From assembly GCA_944383275.1 (NCBI GenBank), contig CALWOV010000001.1, positions 1 through 64,000 on the forward strand: a DNA stretch of 64,000 nucleotides, read 5' to 3'. Numbering within the stretch: the first letter of the stretch is position 1; each line of letters starts with the position of its first letter. The notes beneath the pieces are model-generated. The model made no database searches. It was not told the DNA's origin and saw nothing but the letters and a program-made list of their open reading frames with translations. Shown piece after piece: positions 28,901 to 36,832 of this stretch. The position numbers and the translations under genes were made by a program. Source of the stretch: an uncultured Clostridia bacterium. GTDB lineage: Bacteria > Bacillota > Clostridia > Christensenellales > UBA1242.

Positions 28901-29450
28901 AAATTTGGCGTTGTTCAGGAATTCCGTGGTCCATAACTTCTATGTAAAAATCACCCGGTGCAAACATATCTCTTAATCTTATAGCAATTTGCTCGGCTTT
29001 ATCGAACTCGCCATTTACAAGATATCTTTGAACATCACCTGCAAGACAAGCACTTGAACAGATAAGACCTTCGCTGTGTTGTTCTAGCAAATCATAGTCT
29101 ATTCTTGGTTTGTAATAAAAGCCATCTACCCACGCTATTGAATTAAGTTTTACAAGATTTTTATACCCTTGTTCATTTTTGGCAAGTAATATTAAATGCG
29201 CATAATCAAACTTTCCTGTTTTTTCTTTATAATTTTTTGCAACATAAAATTCTGTTCCAATTATAGGTTTAATATTATGCTTTTTGCAAGCCTTATAAAA
29301 CTTTATTGCACCATACATATTTCCGTGGTCAGTCATTGCACAGGCAGTTGCGCCACGCTGTTCTAAAACTTTTACCAACTTATCAATTACAGCTGCACCA
29401 TCTAGTAAACTATATTGTGTGTGCAAATGCAAATGCACAAACTTTTCCAT
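25905..29450 (-). CDS. dnaE: DNA polymerase III alpha subunit (DnaE type)
   Basis: 1181 residues. PHP domain at the N-terminus (HLHTQYSLLDGAA, MTDHGNMYG). The polymerase core has GPGRGSGAASIIAYAIGITD and the catalytic aspartates of SPPDFDIDFCPQNR, then the helix-hairpin-helix region (RFGLGGLKNVG), and an OB domain near the C-terminus (VVNCGGIINNIKKMNTKNG). Replicative or lagging-strand polymerase; Firmicutes also carry PolC, not seen here. ATG after AAAGGAG. Confidence 0.97.
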   Translation of the reverse strand: MEKFVHLHLHTQYSLLDGAAVIDKLVKVLEQRGATACAMTDHGNMYGAIKFYKACKKHNIKPIIGTEFYVAKNYKEKTGKFDYAHLILLAKNEQGYKNLVKLNSIAWVDGFYYKPRIDYDLLEQHSEGLICSSACLAGDVQRYLVNGEFDKAEQIAIRLRDMFAPGDFYIEVMDHGIPEQRQILQAQFDLAKKIGVKTIATNDVHYIYPEDAEMQDIMMCIATGKTIDDPDRMRMEGDQFYLKTEEEMRRIFAAHPEAIDNTLEVAEKVNFDIDFKSQYYPKFTAPDGMTNSDYLRKITEEGLIKRYGKITPEIKERWDFEMNTLEKSGYVDYYLVVWDFINFSKQNDVPVGPGRGSGAASIIAYAIGITDIDPLKYELYFERFLNPERVSPPDFDIDFCPQNRYKVIDYVTQKYGAGNVSQIITFGTLAAKAAIKDVARVLKMPYSDVDKITKAFPTPTKMPKSPAIKKLFGVHLDENDDHDHIVPELHEMYENDPLVQKIVDVAIKLENMPRNTSIHAAGVIICCDEISDHCPLAKNGEMVTSQYDKGEIEEIGLLKMDFLGLITLTDINLCLKLIKETHGIDVDFSKMEYNDPAVYDLISSGDTDMIFQVESGGFAKLLKDVRPVQLEDIIGAVALYRPGPMDSIPEYLQNRKDPSSIVYEDERLKPILDVTNGVMVYQEQVMKICQVIAGYTMGQADGVRKIMGKKLLDKLPAEKEKFINGWIDPEGKKSIAGAIKLGMKKETAEKLWNKMEKFGRYAFNKAHSAAYAVITYQTAWLKKYYPVELYAAILNNRITKSDEITHYIELARAHNIQVLPPDINKSMAYFSVEGNNLRFGLGGLKNVGVAVVEEIVKERQKNGNFTDLQDFISRMGSQAHNKRFLESMIWGGAFDVFGAKRSQMIAIYEKIVERVNSDRKHQAEGQMTLFDNMLKEDKSLNKIELPNIPEYSDQQKLKFEKTVLGVYISGHPLDQFRDQLRSFGFSSDMLIGRTVENNEGEEEEVIYDNVSDGQVVNCGGIINNIKKMNTKNGNRDMAIVTIEDLFGTFDVMVFPNLYDTYKSILKEDSLVKLKGKISIREGEKPIILLEEMETWNVKAENKTEQKQQEKQQKLYLKFSTEDKQTMDLVVDILKTYSGKIQVAVQCSTNNKLYSLPYKVDGSSALLNELYAVLSENCIKLI

Positions 29451-29462
29451 TATAAAACTCCT

Positions 29463-30578
29463 TTACTTCCAATTACCAAAATCTTCCATTACGGGAAATT
29501 CAGGCTCTCTTTTCTCTTGTGTCTTTTCTTCTTTAATTTCCGTTTCTTTTATTTCCTTTGTTTGTTGATTTTCTTGCTCGTCATTCTTTTCATCTTGTTC
29601 TGCATTTTGTTTTAAATCATTTGCAATTTTAACAATTTTTCTTAATCTGTGATTTACTCCACTTTTGGTTAAAGGTTCGGTCATTAACTTTGCAAGATTT
29701 TCATAAGTTTCTTCTGGGTTAGCCAAACGCAACAAGCACAACTCGTATAAAGTTGGCGACAAAGTTTCAAGACCAACAGTTTTGCTTATGTATTCTATAG
29801 CATCAATTTGTTTAATTGATGCTTCAACCATTTTACTTATGTTTGAATTTAAACAATTTAATTGACGATTCAACTGATTTCTAACTTCACGAACAGCAAA
29901 CTCGTTTTGTAAAGTTAATACAGCATTATTTGCGCCGACAAGAGCAAGTAAATCACTTACAAGTTCGGCTTCTTTTATGTAATCAACCCAAAGTTTTTTT
30001 CGTTGCATTATTTTTGCTGGTATTCCCTGTGAAGACAGTAAATGAATAAAATCATTTGCAAGATTTTGCGAATTGAATACAAATTCTAGATGATATCCAC
30101 CAGTGTGCTTTTTTAAGTCGTTGATATCTTTTATTACAATATTAGCACTTGCGCAGCCCAAAAAAGCACCTTTTATATAACTTTTAGCACAACATTCATT
30201 TTCAACTAGTTGCCTTGATATACCTTCTATTTGCTCGAATTCTCCTTCTGAAAAAGAACGGAACACAAAGCAATCTAGTAACAAATCTTTAGAAATAGAA
30301 ACAGGAATTCCGATGTGATATCTTATGCTGTGATTTTGCCTTTCTTCTTTTGTTAAAGTAAGTTCATCAAACTCTGGCTTTATAAGTTTTATTAAACCAT
30401 TTATTCTTGGGAATAAATTAGGAAGTTCAGTTACAAGTTCTATTGAATAACTGCCTTTTTCAAGATTAAGTTGCCCACAGGTGCGAAAAAGTGCCGATAA
30501 TTCGGCTTTGGCACAACACAGTTTATCTGGTAATGAAGACTTTGCAACTTCAAACTTTGCATCAAATGAAAACGACAA
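29463..30578 (-). CDS. whiA: WhiA, sporulation/division regulator
   Basis: 371 residues from a TTG start at 30578. That start gives the family N-terminus MSFSFDAKFEV and places AAAGGGGG eight bases upstream; the in-frame GTG three codons earlier lies against that site. The first ~180 residues are the LAGLIDADG-like domain (FLGCASANI ... YHLEFVFNSQNLANDF), the C-terminal part the helix-turn-helix with SPTLYELCLLRL and SGVNHRLRKIVKI. About 45 acidic/polar residues are added at the end (EQDEKNDEQENQQTKEI). Controls division and chromosome segregation in Gram-positives. Confidence 0.93.
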   Translation of the reverse strand: MSFSFDAKFEVAKSSLPDKLCCAKAELSALFRTCGQLNLEKGSYSIELVTELPNLFPRINGLIKLIKPEFDELTLTKEERQNHSIRYHIGIPVSISKDLLLDCFVFRSFSEGEFEQIEGISRQLVENECCAKSYIKGAFLGCASANIVIKDINDLKKHTGGYHLEFVFNSQNLANDFIHLLSSQGIPAKIMQRKKLWVDYIKEAELVSDLLALVGANNAVLTLQNEFAVREVRNQLNRQLNCLNSNISKMVEASIKQIDAIEYISKTVGLETLSPTLYELCLLRLANPEETYENLAKLMTEPLTKSGVNHRLRKIVKIANDLKQNAEQDEKNDEQENQQTKEIKETEIKEEKTQEKREPEFPVMEDFGNWK

Positions 30579-30652
30579 CTTTTTCACCCCCTTTAAATAT
30601 TGTTTTTAATTTTACTTGTTTTTAAAATTTTTTTCAACAAAAAATAGATAAT

Positions 30653-31402
30653 TTAATTAATATTTTTTAAATTTATTATTCTGTTATCTGGAATATTTTT
30701 ATTTTGCAAAAATTTTTCAACATTTTTAAAACTTGCTATATCTTCTGGATTATGAGCATCGCTGTTTATAACTAATTTAACACCACTTGCTATTAAAATT
30801 TCCCACTCTTTTTCTGAAAAATGTAAATTCTTTTCATTTAATTCTATTAAAACATTGTTTTCTTTTGCTTTTTTTGCAATTTTTTCGATATCAACTTTAA
30901 CAATATGATTAAGATGCGCAAGTATGTTAATTGGATAATTATCCATTGCTTTTAAATATGCTGTTGTTGCAATTTTAGAATGCTTTTTTGTGTTAAAGAA
31001 ATAATTTCTATATTTCCAATGCAATGTTTGGCTAAAATTGTTTGCAAATGGAGAATAATGAGTTCCAAGAATAATTATATCAAACAGTTTGCATTGTTCA
31101 TCAGTTAAATCTACATCTCCGTTGCAAGATATCAGATTTGCTTCAATTCCAAATAAAATTTGAATATTTTTATATTTTTCTTTTAAATTTTCTATTTCTT
31201 CTTTTTGCTTTTTTAAAATATCAATTTTATTCATTTGCTTTTTATAAATTCCACCAAAATACTGATGGTTTAATCCGTGGTCTGTTATTGCAATTTTTTC
31301 AAGCCCTAAACTTATTGCTTGTTTTATATTATCTTCCACAGAACCTTTACCATCACTGTAAATTGTGTGAGTGTGATAATCTGCATTAATTTGTAGTTTC
31401 AT
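30653..31402 (-). CDS. PHP-domain phosphoesterase
   Basis: 249 residues. Metal-binding PHP motifs in order: YHTHTIYSDGKG (N-terminus), ITDHGLNH, FGIEANLIS, LGTHYSPF, LAHLNHI and VINSDAHNPEDI. This resembles the YcdX/histidinol-phosphatase-like branch; substrate unknown. The start overlaps the murB end by 17 bp. In Clostridia such a gene often follows murB. Confidence 0.85.
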   Translation of the reverse strand: MKLQINADYHTHTIYSDGKGSVEDNIKQAISLGLEKIAITDHGLNHQYFGGIYKKQMNKIDILKKQKEEIENLKEKYKNIQILFGIEANLISCNGDVDLTDEQCKLFDIIILGTHYSPFANNFSQTLHWKYRNYFFNTKKHSKIATTAYLKAMDNYPINILAHLNHIVKVDIEKIAKKAKENNVLIELNEKNLHFSEKEWEILIASGVKLVINSDAHNPEDIASFKNVEKFLQNKNIPDNRIINLKNIN

Positions 31403-32306
31403 TATTTTCTCCTAGATAAACAATTTCAGTTTCCAGCGTTTCACCAAACTTTAGAAAAACTTTTTCTTTAATAATATTAATTAATGTTAAAACATCGTTT
31501 GCAGTTGCATTACCTGTGTTAACAATGTAACCACTGTGAACTTTAGACACCATTGCCCCACCTATACATAAACCTTTAAGCCCAGCCTTATCAACAAGTT
31601 CTGCAGCAGAAAAATTGGGTGTTCGTTTAAAAATACTTCCTGCACTTGCAAATTTTACTTGTTGCGATTTTAACCTTAATTCTATATATTTTTTTTGTTG
31701 TTCTACTATTTCTTCAAAATTTTTAGGCAACAAGTTTAAAGTAACTTTTATTATAACATATTTTTTCTGATTTGTAAAAATACTTTTACGATAATCAAAA
31801 AAAAGATTTTCTTTTTTAAAAACTTTTAACTTATATTTGTCTAGAACTAAAACACTATCAATATAATCTGATATTTGGTTATTAAAAGCACCAGCATTCA
31901 TTACAACGGCACCACCTATTGTTCCCGGAATGTTTATTGCCCATTCTAGACCACCCAAACAGTTTTTTGCGCATAGATTTACAATGTTTACAATTCTTGC
32001 GCCAGCAAATGCTTCAACTTTATTATTTTTAATAAAATTTATTTTGTTAAAGTTTTGCATTGAAATTACAATGCCATTAAAACCGTTATCAGAAACAAGA
32101 AGATTTGACCCTGCCCCTATAATAAAATAATTAATATTAAATTTTGCGCATAGTTTAAGCACGAATATTAGTTCTGATGTTTTATTAACCACAACAAAAT
32201 ATTTTGCTTTTCCTCCAATTTTAAAAGTAGTATGCTTACTCATATCTTCTTCAACTTTAAATCTTGTTTTAAACTTTAAAGTAAGTTTTCTTTCAAAATT
32301 TTTCAT
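31386..32306 (-). CDS. murB: UDP-N-acetylenolpyruvoylglucosamine reductase
   Basis: 306 residues. Second step of peptidoglycan precursor synthesis, NADPH- and FAD-dependent. FAD-binding TTFKIGGKAKYF and FIIGAGSNLLVSDNGFNG; the catalytic Ser in FASAGSIFKRTP; the final Glu in GETLETEIVYLG. Cytosolic. Belongs to the uvrC-murB-PHP-whiA run. Confidence 0.96.
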   Translation of the reverse strand: MKNFERKLTLKFKTRFKVEEDMSKHTTFKIGGKAKYFVVVNKTSELIFVLKLCAKFNINYFIIGAGSNLLVSDNGFNGIVISMQNFNKINFIKNNKVEAFAGARIVNIVNLCAKNCLGGLEWAINIPGTIGGAVVMNAGAFNNQISDYIDSVLVLDKYKLKVFKKENLFFDYRKSIFTNQKKYVIIKVTLNLLPKNFEEIVEQQKKYIELRLKSQQVKFASAGSIFKRTPNFSAAELVDKAGLKGLCIGGAMVSKVHSGYIVNTGNATANDVLTLINIIKEKVFLKFGETLETEIVYLGENNETTN

Positions 32307-32314
32307 TTTTCCCC

Positions 32315-33361
32315 CTATTTGAATAATTTTGCTAAAACATTTTGTTGTTCTCGTTTTATTTCTTCATAAGTTAGAAAGGCATTTGCTGTTTTTGTTATTT
32401 TGTTAACACTTTTTTCAAACTCTATATATTCCTGATGCTCTATATCATCATAAACTTTTGTTCCATTAGTTGAAAACATACCTAAACGACTTAACTTTTT
32501 TTGTTGCTCTGGTGATAACAAAAATTCTATAAAAGCATTAACTGTTGTTTTTTCTTTATCATTTTTAAAAATGCCTATCCATTGAAGTAAATCAGAATAT
32601 TCTTCTAGAAAACTAAAATTACATTCTATAGAACCTGTGCTTATTCTGTTTTGCAGTCTAAAATAGTCGCGTTGTGTGCCTATTAAAATTTCAAATTTAT
32701 TTTGTAAAAAGTCTTGATATGCTTGATATTGCGTATAATTTTCTAAACAACTTGCAAAAATACTAGATTTTGCATAGGTATTACTTGGTAATGCTTTTAA
32801 AGTGATTGTGCTTTCTTGACCAAAACCAATTAGATTTTCGGTGTTTCCAAGCAATTTACTTGTATCAACTTCATTTTTACTACACAAAACATAACCACCC
32901 ATACACCACGGGATTGCAAGTTGTTTTCCTTGATAAACGCCCCCATTTTTTAAATCACTTTTTACCGAATATGTTGATGAAAGTTCATCGAGATAATCTA
33001 CAAATAAATCGCCTGCCCCTATACCAAAACTTACCATATCTGGTTCGTAGCCTTGTTCAAGTTGTAACTGTGCTTGTTCTTTTGTTAAATTCTTAACAAT
33101 TACATAAACGCCTCTGTTTTGATTTTCAAAATCTATAGCGATTTTTTCTAGAAACACACTTCTGCTTGAACTTCCACCTTCAAAAGTATCAATATTCCAA
33201 AGTTCTAAAAAATCTGAAGTTTCGCCATTGGGCAAATAACCTATTGTGTTTGGGGTGTTTCTTATTGCTGGTATAACAATTATAGGTAAAATTATAATTA
33301 AAAAAATAGCAAAAGATAGAATTAAATATTTACTTCTTATTTTAAATGTTTTGATAAACAA
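32315..33361 (-). CDS. Membrane-anchored solute-binding-like protein
   Basis: 348 residues from a TTG start with AAGGAGG seven bases upstream. One N-terminal membrane anchor (ILSFAIFLIIILPIIVIPAI), no lipobox. The exported part has the feel of extracellular family-1 solute-binding proteins: FLELWNIDTFEGG, EKIAIDFENQNRGVYVIV, EPDMVSFGIGAG, WCMGGYVL, and AFIEFLLSPEQQKKLSRLGMFS. No permease or ATPase gene lies nearby, so it may work as a sensor or with a distant transporter. Its ribosome binding site sits at the edge of a hairpin. Confidence 0.65.
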   Translation of the reverse strand: MFIKTFKIRSKYLILSFAIFLIIILPIIVIPAIRNTPNTIGYLPNGETSDFLELWNIDTFEGGSSSRSVFLEKIAIDFENQNRGVYVIVKNLTKEQAQLQLEQGYEPDMVSFGIGAGDLFVDYLDELSSTYSVKSDLKNGGVYQGKQLAIPWCMGGYVLCSKNEVDTSKLLGNTENLIGFGQESTITLKALPSNTYAKSSIFASCLENYTQYQAYQDFLQNKFEILIGTQRDYFRLQNRISTGSIECNFSFLEEYSDLLQWIGIFKNDKEKTTVNAFIEFLLSPEQQKKLSRLGMFSTNGTKVYDDIEHQEYIEFEKSVNKITKTANAFLTYEEIKREQQNVLAKLFK

Positions 33362-33363
33362 AA

Positions 33364-33408
33364 CCAGCCTCCTTGCATAAATTAGTTTAGTTTATGCAAG
33401 AAAACTGG
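33364..33408 (-). promoter_or_regulatory. Hairpin overlapping the ribosome binding site of the solute-binding-like gene
   Basis: Perfect 10-bp arms CTTGCATAAA (33372-33381) and TTTATGCAAG (33391-33400), with an outer CCAG/CTGG pair (33364-33367, 33405-33408). On the transcript the stem takes up the first bases of AAGGAGG and the outer pair encloses the rest. No T run follows, so it is not a normal terminator; it may limit translation. Confidence 0.5.
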
Positions 33409-35238
33409 CTAACTTTCATTAAAAAACTTATAAATATTATCTATATCTTTATTTGTTAATGATTTTACTTTTCTTAACTCGTCTTTGGTTGCTGTTTTAA
33501 TTTTATCTATACCTTTAAAATATTTAATTAAAAGTTTAGTTTTAGTTGGCCCTATTCCTTCAATTTGATGAAGAATACTTTGCGTTTTATTTCTTAAACT
33601 TCTGTGATATGTTATTGCAAAACGGTGCGATTCGTCTCGAATTCTTTGCAACATTTTAAGCGAATTATGAGAACGAGGCAACACAATAGGTTCTGATTGA
33701 TTTGGTAAAAAAACTTCTTCTTCTTTTTTTGCAAGACCAATCATTGGAACATTAACACCACATTTTAACATAGCGTTATATGCACTTGATAACTGCCCTT
33801 TTCCACCGTCTATTACAATTAAATCTGGAAGAATTGAAAAACTTTCATCATCGTTATTAGGTTTTTTACTTTCTTCAAAGCGCCTTGTTAAAACTTCGTT
33901 CATACTTGCAAAATCATTAGGACCTTCAACCGTTTTAATTCTGAATCTTCGATATTTTGCTTTATCTGGTTTTCCTTCCCAAAAAACAACCATTGATGCA
34001 ACGCTTAAAACACCACTTATATTTGATATATCATAGCACTCCATTTTTCTTGGTCGTTTTTTCAATTTTAAAATTTCTTGCAATTTATCAACGGCACCTG
34101 AAGTATAATCATAATTTCTTTTTTCGGTTTCCACAAATTTATCTAATGCAAGTTCAGCATTTTTCTTTGCTATTTCTAAAAGTTTTGCTTTTTCACCTTT
34201 TTTTGCAAAAGTTATTTTCACATTTCCTTTCCCATCTATTCCAAGACCTGATTGTCGTTGTTGATTAAGCCACTCATTTAACACTTCATTTATTTCACAA
34301 GGCACTACTATTTCTGCTGGAACGCGCGCGTTTAGGTAGTATTGTGGAATAAACTGCTCTATACTTTCTTTCATACCAAGGCTTACATCTATAAGATGAA
34401 AAGTTTCACAACCAACGCTTTTACCACCACGAACAAGCAAAACTGCAATTGAAGCAAGTGCCCCATTTGTTGCCCAAGCAAAAACATCAAGGTTTTCGTA
34501 TTTATTAAGATAAGTTATTGTGCTGCGACCAAGTTTTTTAAGCATTTCAAGTCTATCTCGTAAGACGATTGCTGTTTCGAACTGCTCGGCTTTTGCTGCT
34601 GATTGCATTTTTTGTTCTAAAACTTTTGAAACTTTATCATCGTGCCCATTTAAAAAACTGATTACTTCATCTATAAGTTTTTTATATTCTTCTTTTGAAA
34701 TTTTACCTGCGCAAGGTGCCGAACATAGACCTAAATGATAATTTAAGCAAGGTCTTTTAGGCGTTTTGGTTATTTTTACATTACAAGTTCGCAAAGGATA
34801 AGCATAGCATAAAGTTTTAATAATTTCATTTGCTCGCATACCTGCAATATATGGTCCAAAATATTTTGCACCATCTTTTCTTAAAGTTCTAGTAACTTCA
34901 AGTTTTGGAAAGTCGCTTTTAAGGTTTAATTTTATATATGGATAAGATTTATCATCTTTAAGCAAAATGTTGTAATATGGTTGATGTTTTTTAATTAAAT
35001 TATTTTCAAGTGCTAGTGCTTCAAGTTCGGTGTTTGTTACTATATAACTGAAATCAGCAATGTTAGAAACCATTGCTTTTACTTTTACAGGGAAATCTTT
35101 ACTATTTCTAAAATATTGACTTACTCGGTTTTTTAGATTTTTGGCTTTACCTATGTATATAATTTCACCTGTGGCATTTTTCATTATATAAACGCCACTG
35201 TCTGTTGGTAATTCTTTTATTTTTTGTCGTATATCCAT
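33409..35238 (-). CDS. uvrC: UvrABC excinuclease subunit C
   Basis: 609 residues from ATG 35238 (MDIRQKIKELPTDSGVYIMKN). The N-terminal GIY-YIG nuclease (GEIIYIGKAKNLKNRVSQYF), Cys-rich linker (CNVKITKTPKRPCLNYHLGLCSAPC in part), UVR motif (about 205-240), RNase-H-like nuclease (MECYDISNISG, LIVIDGGKGQL) and C-terminal helix-hairpin-helix. It makes both incisions in nucleotide excision repair. No Shine-Dalgarno sequence; TATAAT lies six bases before ATG. Confidence 0.96.
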   Translation of the reverse strand: MDIRQKIKELPTDSGVYIMKNATGEIIYIGKAKNLKNRVSQYFRNSKDFPVKVKAMVSNIADFSYIVTNTELEALALENNLIKKHQPYYNILLKDDKSYPYIKLNLKSDFPKLEVTRTLRKDGAKYFGPYIAGMRANEIIKTLCYAYPLRTCNVKITKTPKRPCLNYHLGLCSAPCAGKISKEEYKKLIDEVISFLNGHDDKVSKVLEQKMQSAAKAEQFETAIVLRDRLEMLKKLGRSTITYLNKYENLDVFAWATNGALASIAVLLVRGGKSVGCETFHLIDVSLGMKESIEQFIPQYYLNARVPAEIVVPCEINEVLNEWLNQQRQSGLGIDGKGNVKITFAKKGEKAKLLEIAKKNAELALDKFVETEKRNYDYTSGAVDKLQEILKLKKRPRKMECYDISNISGVLSVASMVVFWEGKPDKAKYRRFRIKTVEGPNDFASMNEVLTRRFEESKKPNNDDESFSILPDLIVIDGGKGQLSSAYNAMLKCGVNVPMIGLAKKEEEVFLPNQSEPIVLPRSHNSLKMLQRIRDESHRFAITYHRSLRNKTQSILHQIEGIGPTKTKLLIKYFKGIDKIKTATKDELRKVKSLTNKDIDNIYKFFNES

Positions 35239-35273
35239 ATTTTTATTATACACCGAAAAATGTAAAAACAAAA
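35239..35273 (-). promoter_or_regulatory. Promoter giving a leaderless uvrC transcript
   Basis: Reverse strand TATAAT (35250-35245) is followed by six bases and ATG. A weak TTTTGT lies 17 bp upstream. Predicted transcription start is the A of ATG. Confidence 0.5.
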
Positions 35274-35282
35274 GATATTTTT

Positions 35283-35624
35283 TTAATTTTTACACAAAAA
35301 ATCTGCACCACATTCTAACACCTTGCAAACCAGAGGAGTTGCAAGTTCATATTTTAAGATTTTACCAAATCTTGAAAATTGAATTAAACCACGCTCTCGC
35401 ATTGTTTTTAGTTGGTGGCTAACAGTTGTTTGATTGATTTCTATAGTTTCGCTTAACTGCCCTACACTTAAACTTCCTAAACTTAACGCAGATAAAATTT
35501 TTAATCTGGTTGGGTCTGCAAAAGAGTTAAAAAAATTACTCATTAAATTAAGTTCATTTTGATTTGGTAATAAATTTTTTACTTGTGATGAAACAACAGG
35601 TTCTATCAAAGTATTAGCAAACAT
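35283..35624 (-). CDS. ArsR-family transcriptional regulator
   Basis: 113 residues. Winged helix-turn-helix: FADPTRLKILSALSLGSLSVGQL, recognition helix NQTTVSHQLKTMRERGLI, wing FSRFGKILKYEL. The usual metal site ELCVCDL is replaced by GSLSVGQL, so it probably does not sense metal there; two Cys near the C-terminus (LECGADFLCKN) are the only candidates. It lies 45 bp before uvrC, on the same strand. AAAAGGA precedes ATG. Confidence 0.85.
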   Translation of the reverse strand: MFANTLIEPVVSSQVKNLLPNQNELNLMSNFFNSFADPTRLKILSALSLGSLSVGQLSETIEINQTTVSHQLKTMRERGLIQFSRFGKILKYELATPLVCKVLECGADFLCKN

Positions 35625-35670
35625 AATTTTTCCTTTTAATTTATATATTTACATAAATTTTACCAAATAT

Positions 35671-35711
35671 AAAAAAAGCGAGCAATTTTTAACATTTGCA
35701 AAATTACTCGC
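35671..35711 (-). terminator. Large hairpin upstream of the ArsR gene
   Basis: GCGAG-C-AATTTT pairs with AAAATT-A-CTCGC (35678-35711), one mismatch. Reading on the reverse strand a T7 run follows, so it can end transcripts coming from the DUF5685 gene, whose mRNA would pass antisense through the small forward gene in between. Confidence 0.6.
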
Positions 35712-35760
35712 ATATTTAATTTTAACCAGTTTTTTTGCAAAAATTTGGAGGAAATTTAAT

Positions 35761-35997
35761 ATGACGATTACTCAGAGTTTAGTTTTAGCACTGCTTATTG
35801 CACTTTGGACCACAAACACAGGCGTTGATTTAGCATCTAACATTGTTATTCTTATGATATTACTGATTGCTTTGGTTGCACTTTCGCAAAGTGACAATAA
35901 TACTGATAATTGTTATTGTGGGCAAACAACAAGAAGTTTAGTAACAACCACAACAACACCACTTACAACCACACCTGTTACTACTTTATTTGCATAA
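35761..35997 (+). CDS. Small membrane protein with Thr-rich tail
   Basis: 78 residues behind a very good GGAGGAAATTTAAT site. Two hydrophobic stretches (SLVLALLIALW and IVILMILLIALVALS) then a short CYCG motif and a Thr/Pro-rich tail (VTTTTTPLTTTPVTTLFA). Could be an exported or membrane-embedded surface peptide. The last 17 bp overlap the end of the convergent DUF5685 gene. No family recognised. Confidence 0.6.
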   Translation: MTITQSLVLALLIALWTTNTGVDLASNIVILMILLIALVALSQSDNNTDNCYCGQTTRSLVTTTTTPLTTTPVTTLFA

Positions 35998-36823
35998 ACA
36001 ACTTTGATTTTAAATTATTGGGTGTAGTTATTAACACATTTTCAAAAATATGATTTTTTTGAAAATTACTTAATTTGCCATAGTTTTCTGCTATGGTTTT
36101 TAGTGTTTTTTCAATTACTGGCAAAATATATTCTTTGTGCATATTTAAAAACTGTAGTTTATTTCCTTGGAAATTTCGATTTACTAATATAGGATTATAG
36201 TTTTTATTTTTATGGTCTTCTTCTATGTCTGCTATTGCATCTAAAATATAAACCCACCTTCCTAAACCAAAAAACAACTCTTGTTCATTTTTAGATAAAT
36301 TATTATTGGTTAATTCTTTAATAATGCTTTCTAAAATAACTGCAGAAGACAACGAAGCAACTTCTAAATCGGAAATTAAATTTTTTTCGATTTCATTTTG
36401 TTTTTCTATTTGCGTTGTTATAACTTGACTAAAATTAGGGAATTTTTCTTTTGCTTGTTCAATGCTCTTTTTAAAATGTTTATTTAAAAATTTATGCTTA
36501 AATTTATTGTCGATTAAATCATCTTTAAGTTTTGTATCAAGCAAAATTAAACCAATATTGGCAACATTTGTAGAAATTTCATCTTGCAAAACAAAACAAT
36601 GTTTTCCAGCATTGCCTATGCAAAATGAAGTTTTAAAATCTGGTATTTTTTGATAATGATAATGCAACCACATATTTAAAAATCCAAGGTCGCTATTTAA
36701 ACATAATTTTAATAGTTTTGAATGTTTTCCATATATGTGGCAAATTCCACAATTAAAAGAGTTCCAAAGAACAACTTCTTTATCGGTTAAATATTCCTGC
36801 GATGGAATTAAATATCCAAACAT
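35981..36823 (-). CDS. DUF5685-family protein
   Basis: 280 residues. The start MFGYLIPSQEYLTDKEVVLW with FNCGICHIYGKHSKLLKL and later LGRWVYILDAIADIEEDHKNKNYNP are characteristic of DUF5685, found in Clostridia. Function unknown; conserved Cys (CGIC, and Cys near residue 75) and a His/Asp set suggest a helical metal-binding or transferase-like fold, but that is guesswork. Ten bp after trpS on the same strand. Confidence 0.75.
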   Translation of the reverse strand: MFGYLIPSQEYLTDKEVVLWNSFNCGICHIYGKHSKLLKLCLNSDLGFLNMWLHYHYQKIPDFKTSFCIGNAGKHCFVLQDEISTNVANIGLILLDTKLKDDLIDNKFKHKFLNKHFKKSIEQAKEKFPNFSQVITTQIEKQNEIEKNLISDLEVASLSSAVILESIIKELTNNNLSKNEQELFFGLGRWVYILDAIADIEEDHKNKNYNPILVNRNFQGNKLQFLNMHKEYILPVIEKTLKTIAENYGKLSNFQKNHIFENVLITTPNNLKSKLFMQIK

Positions 36824-36832
36824 AAAGCACCT

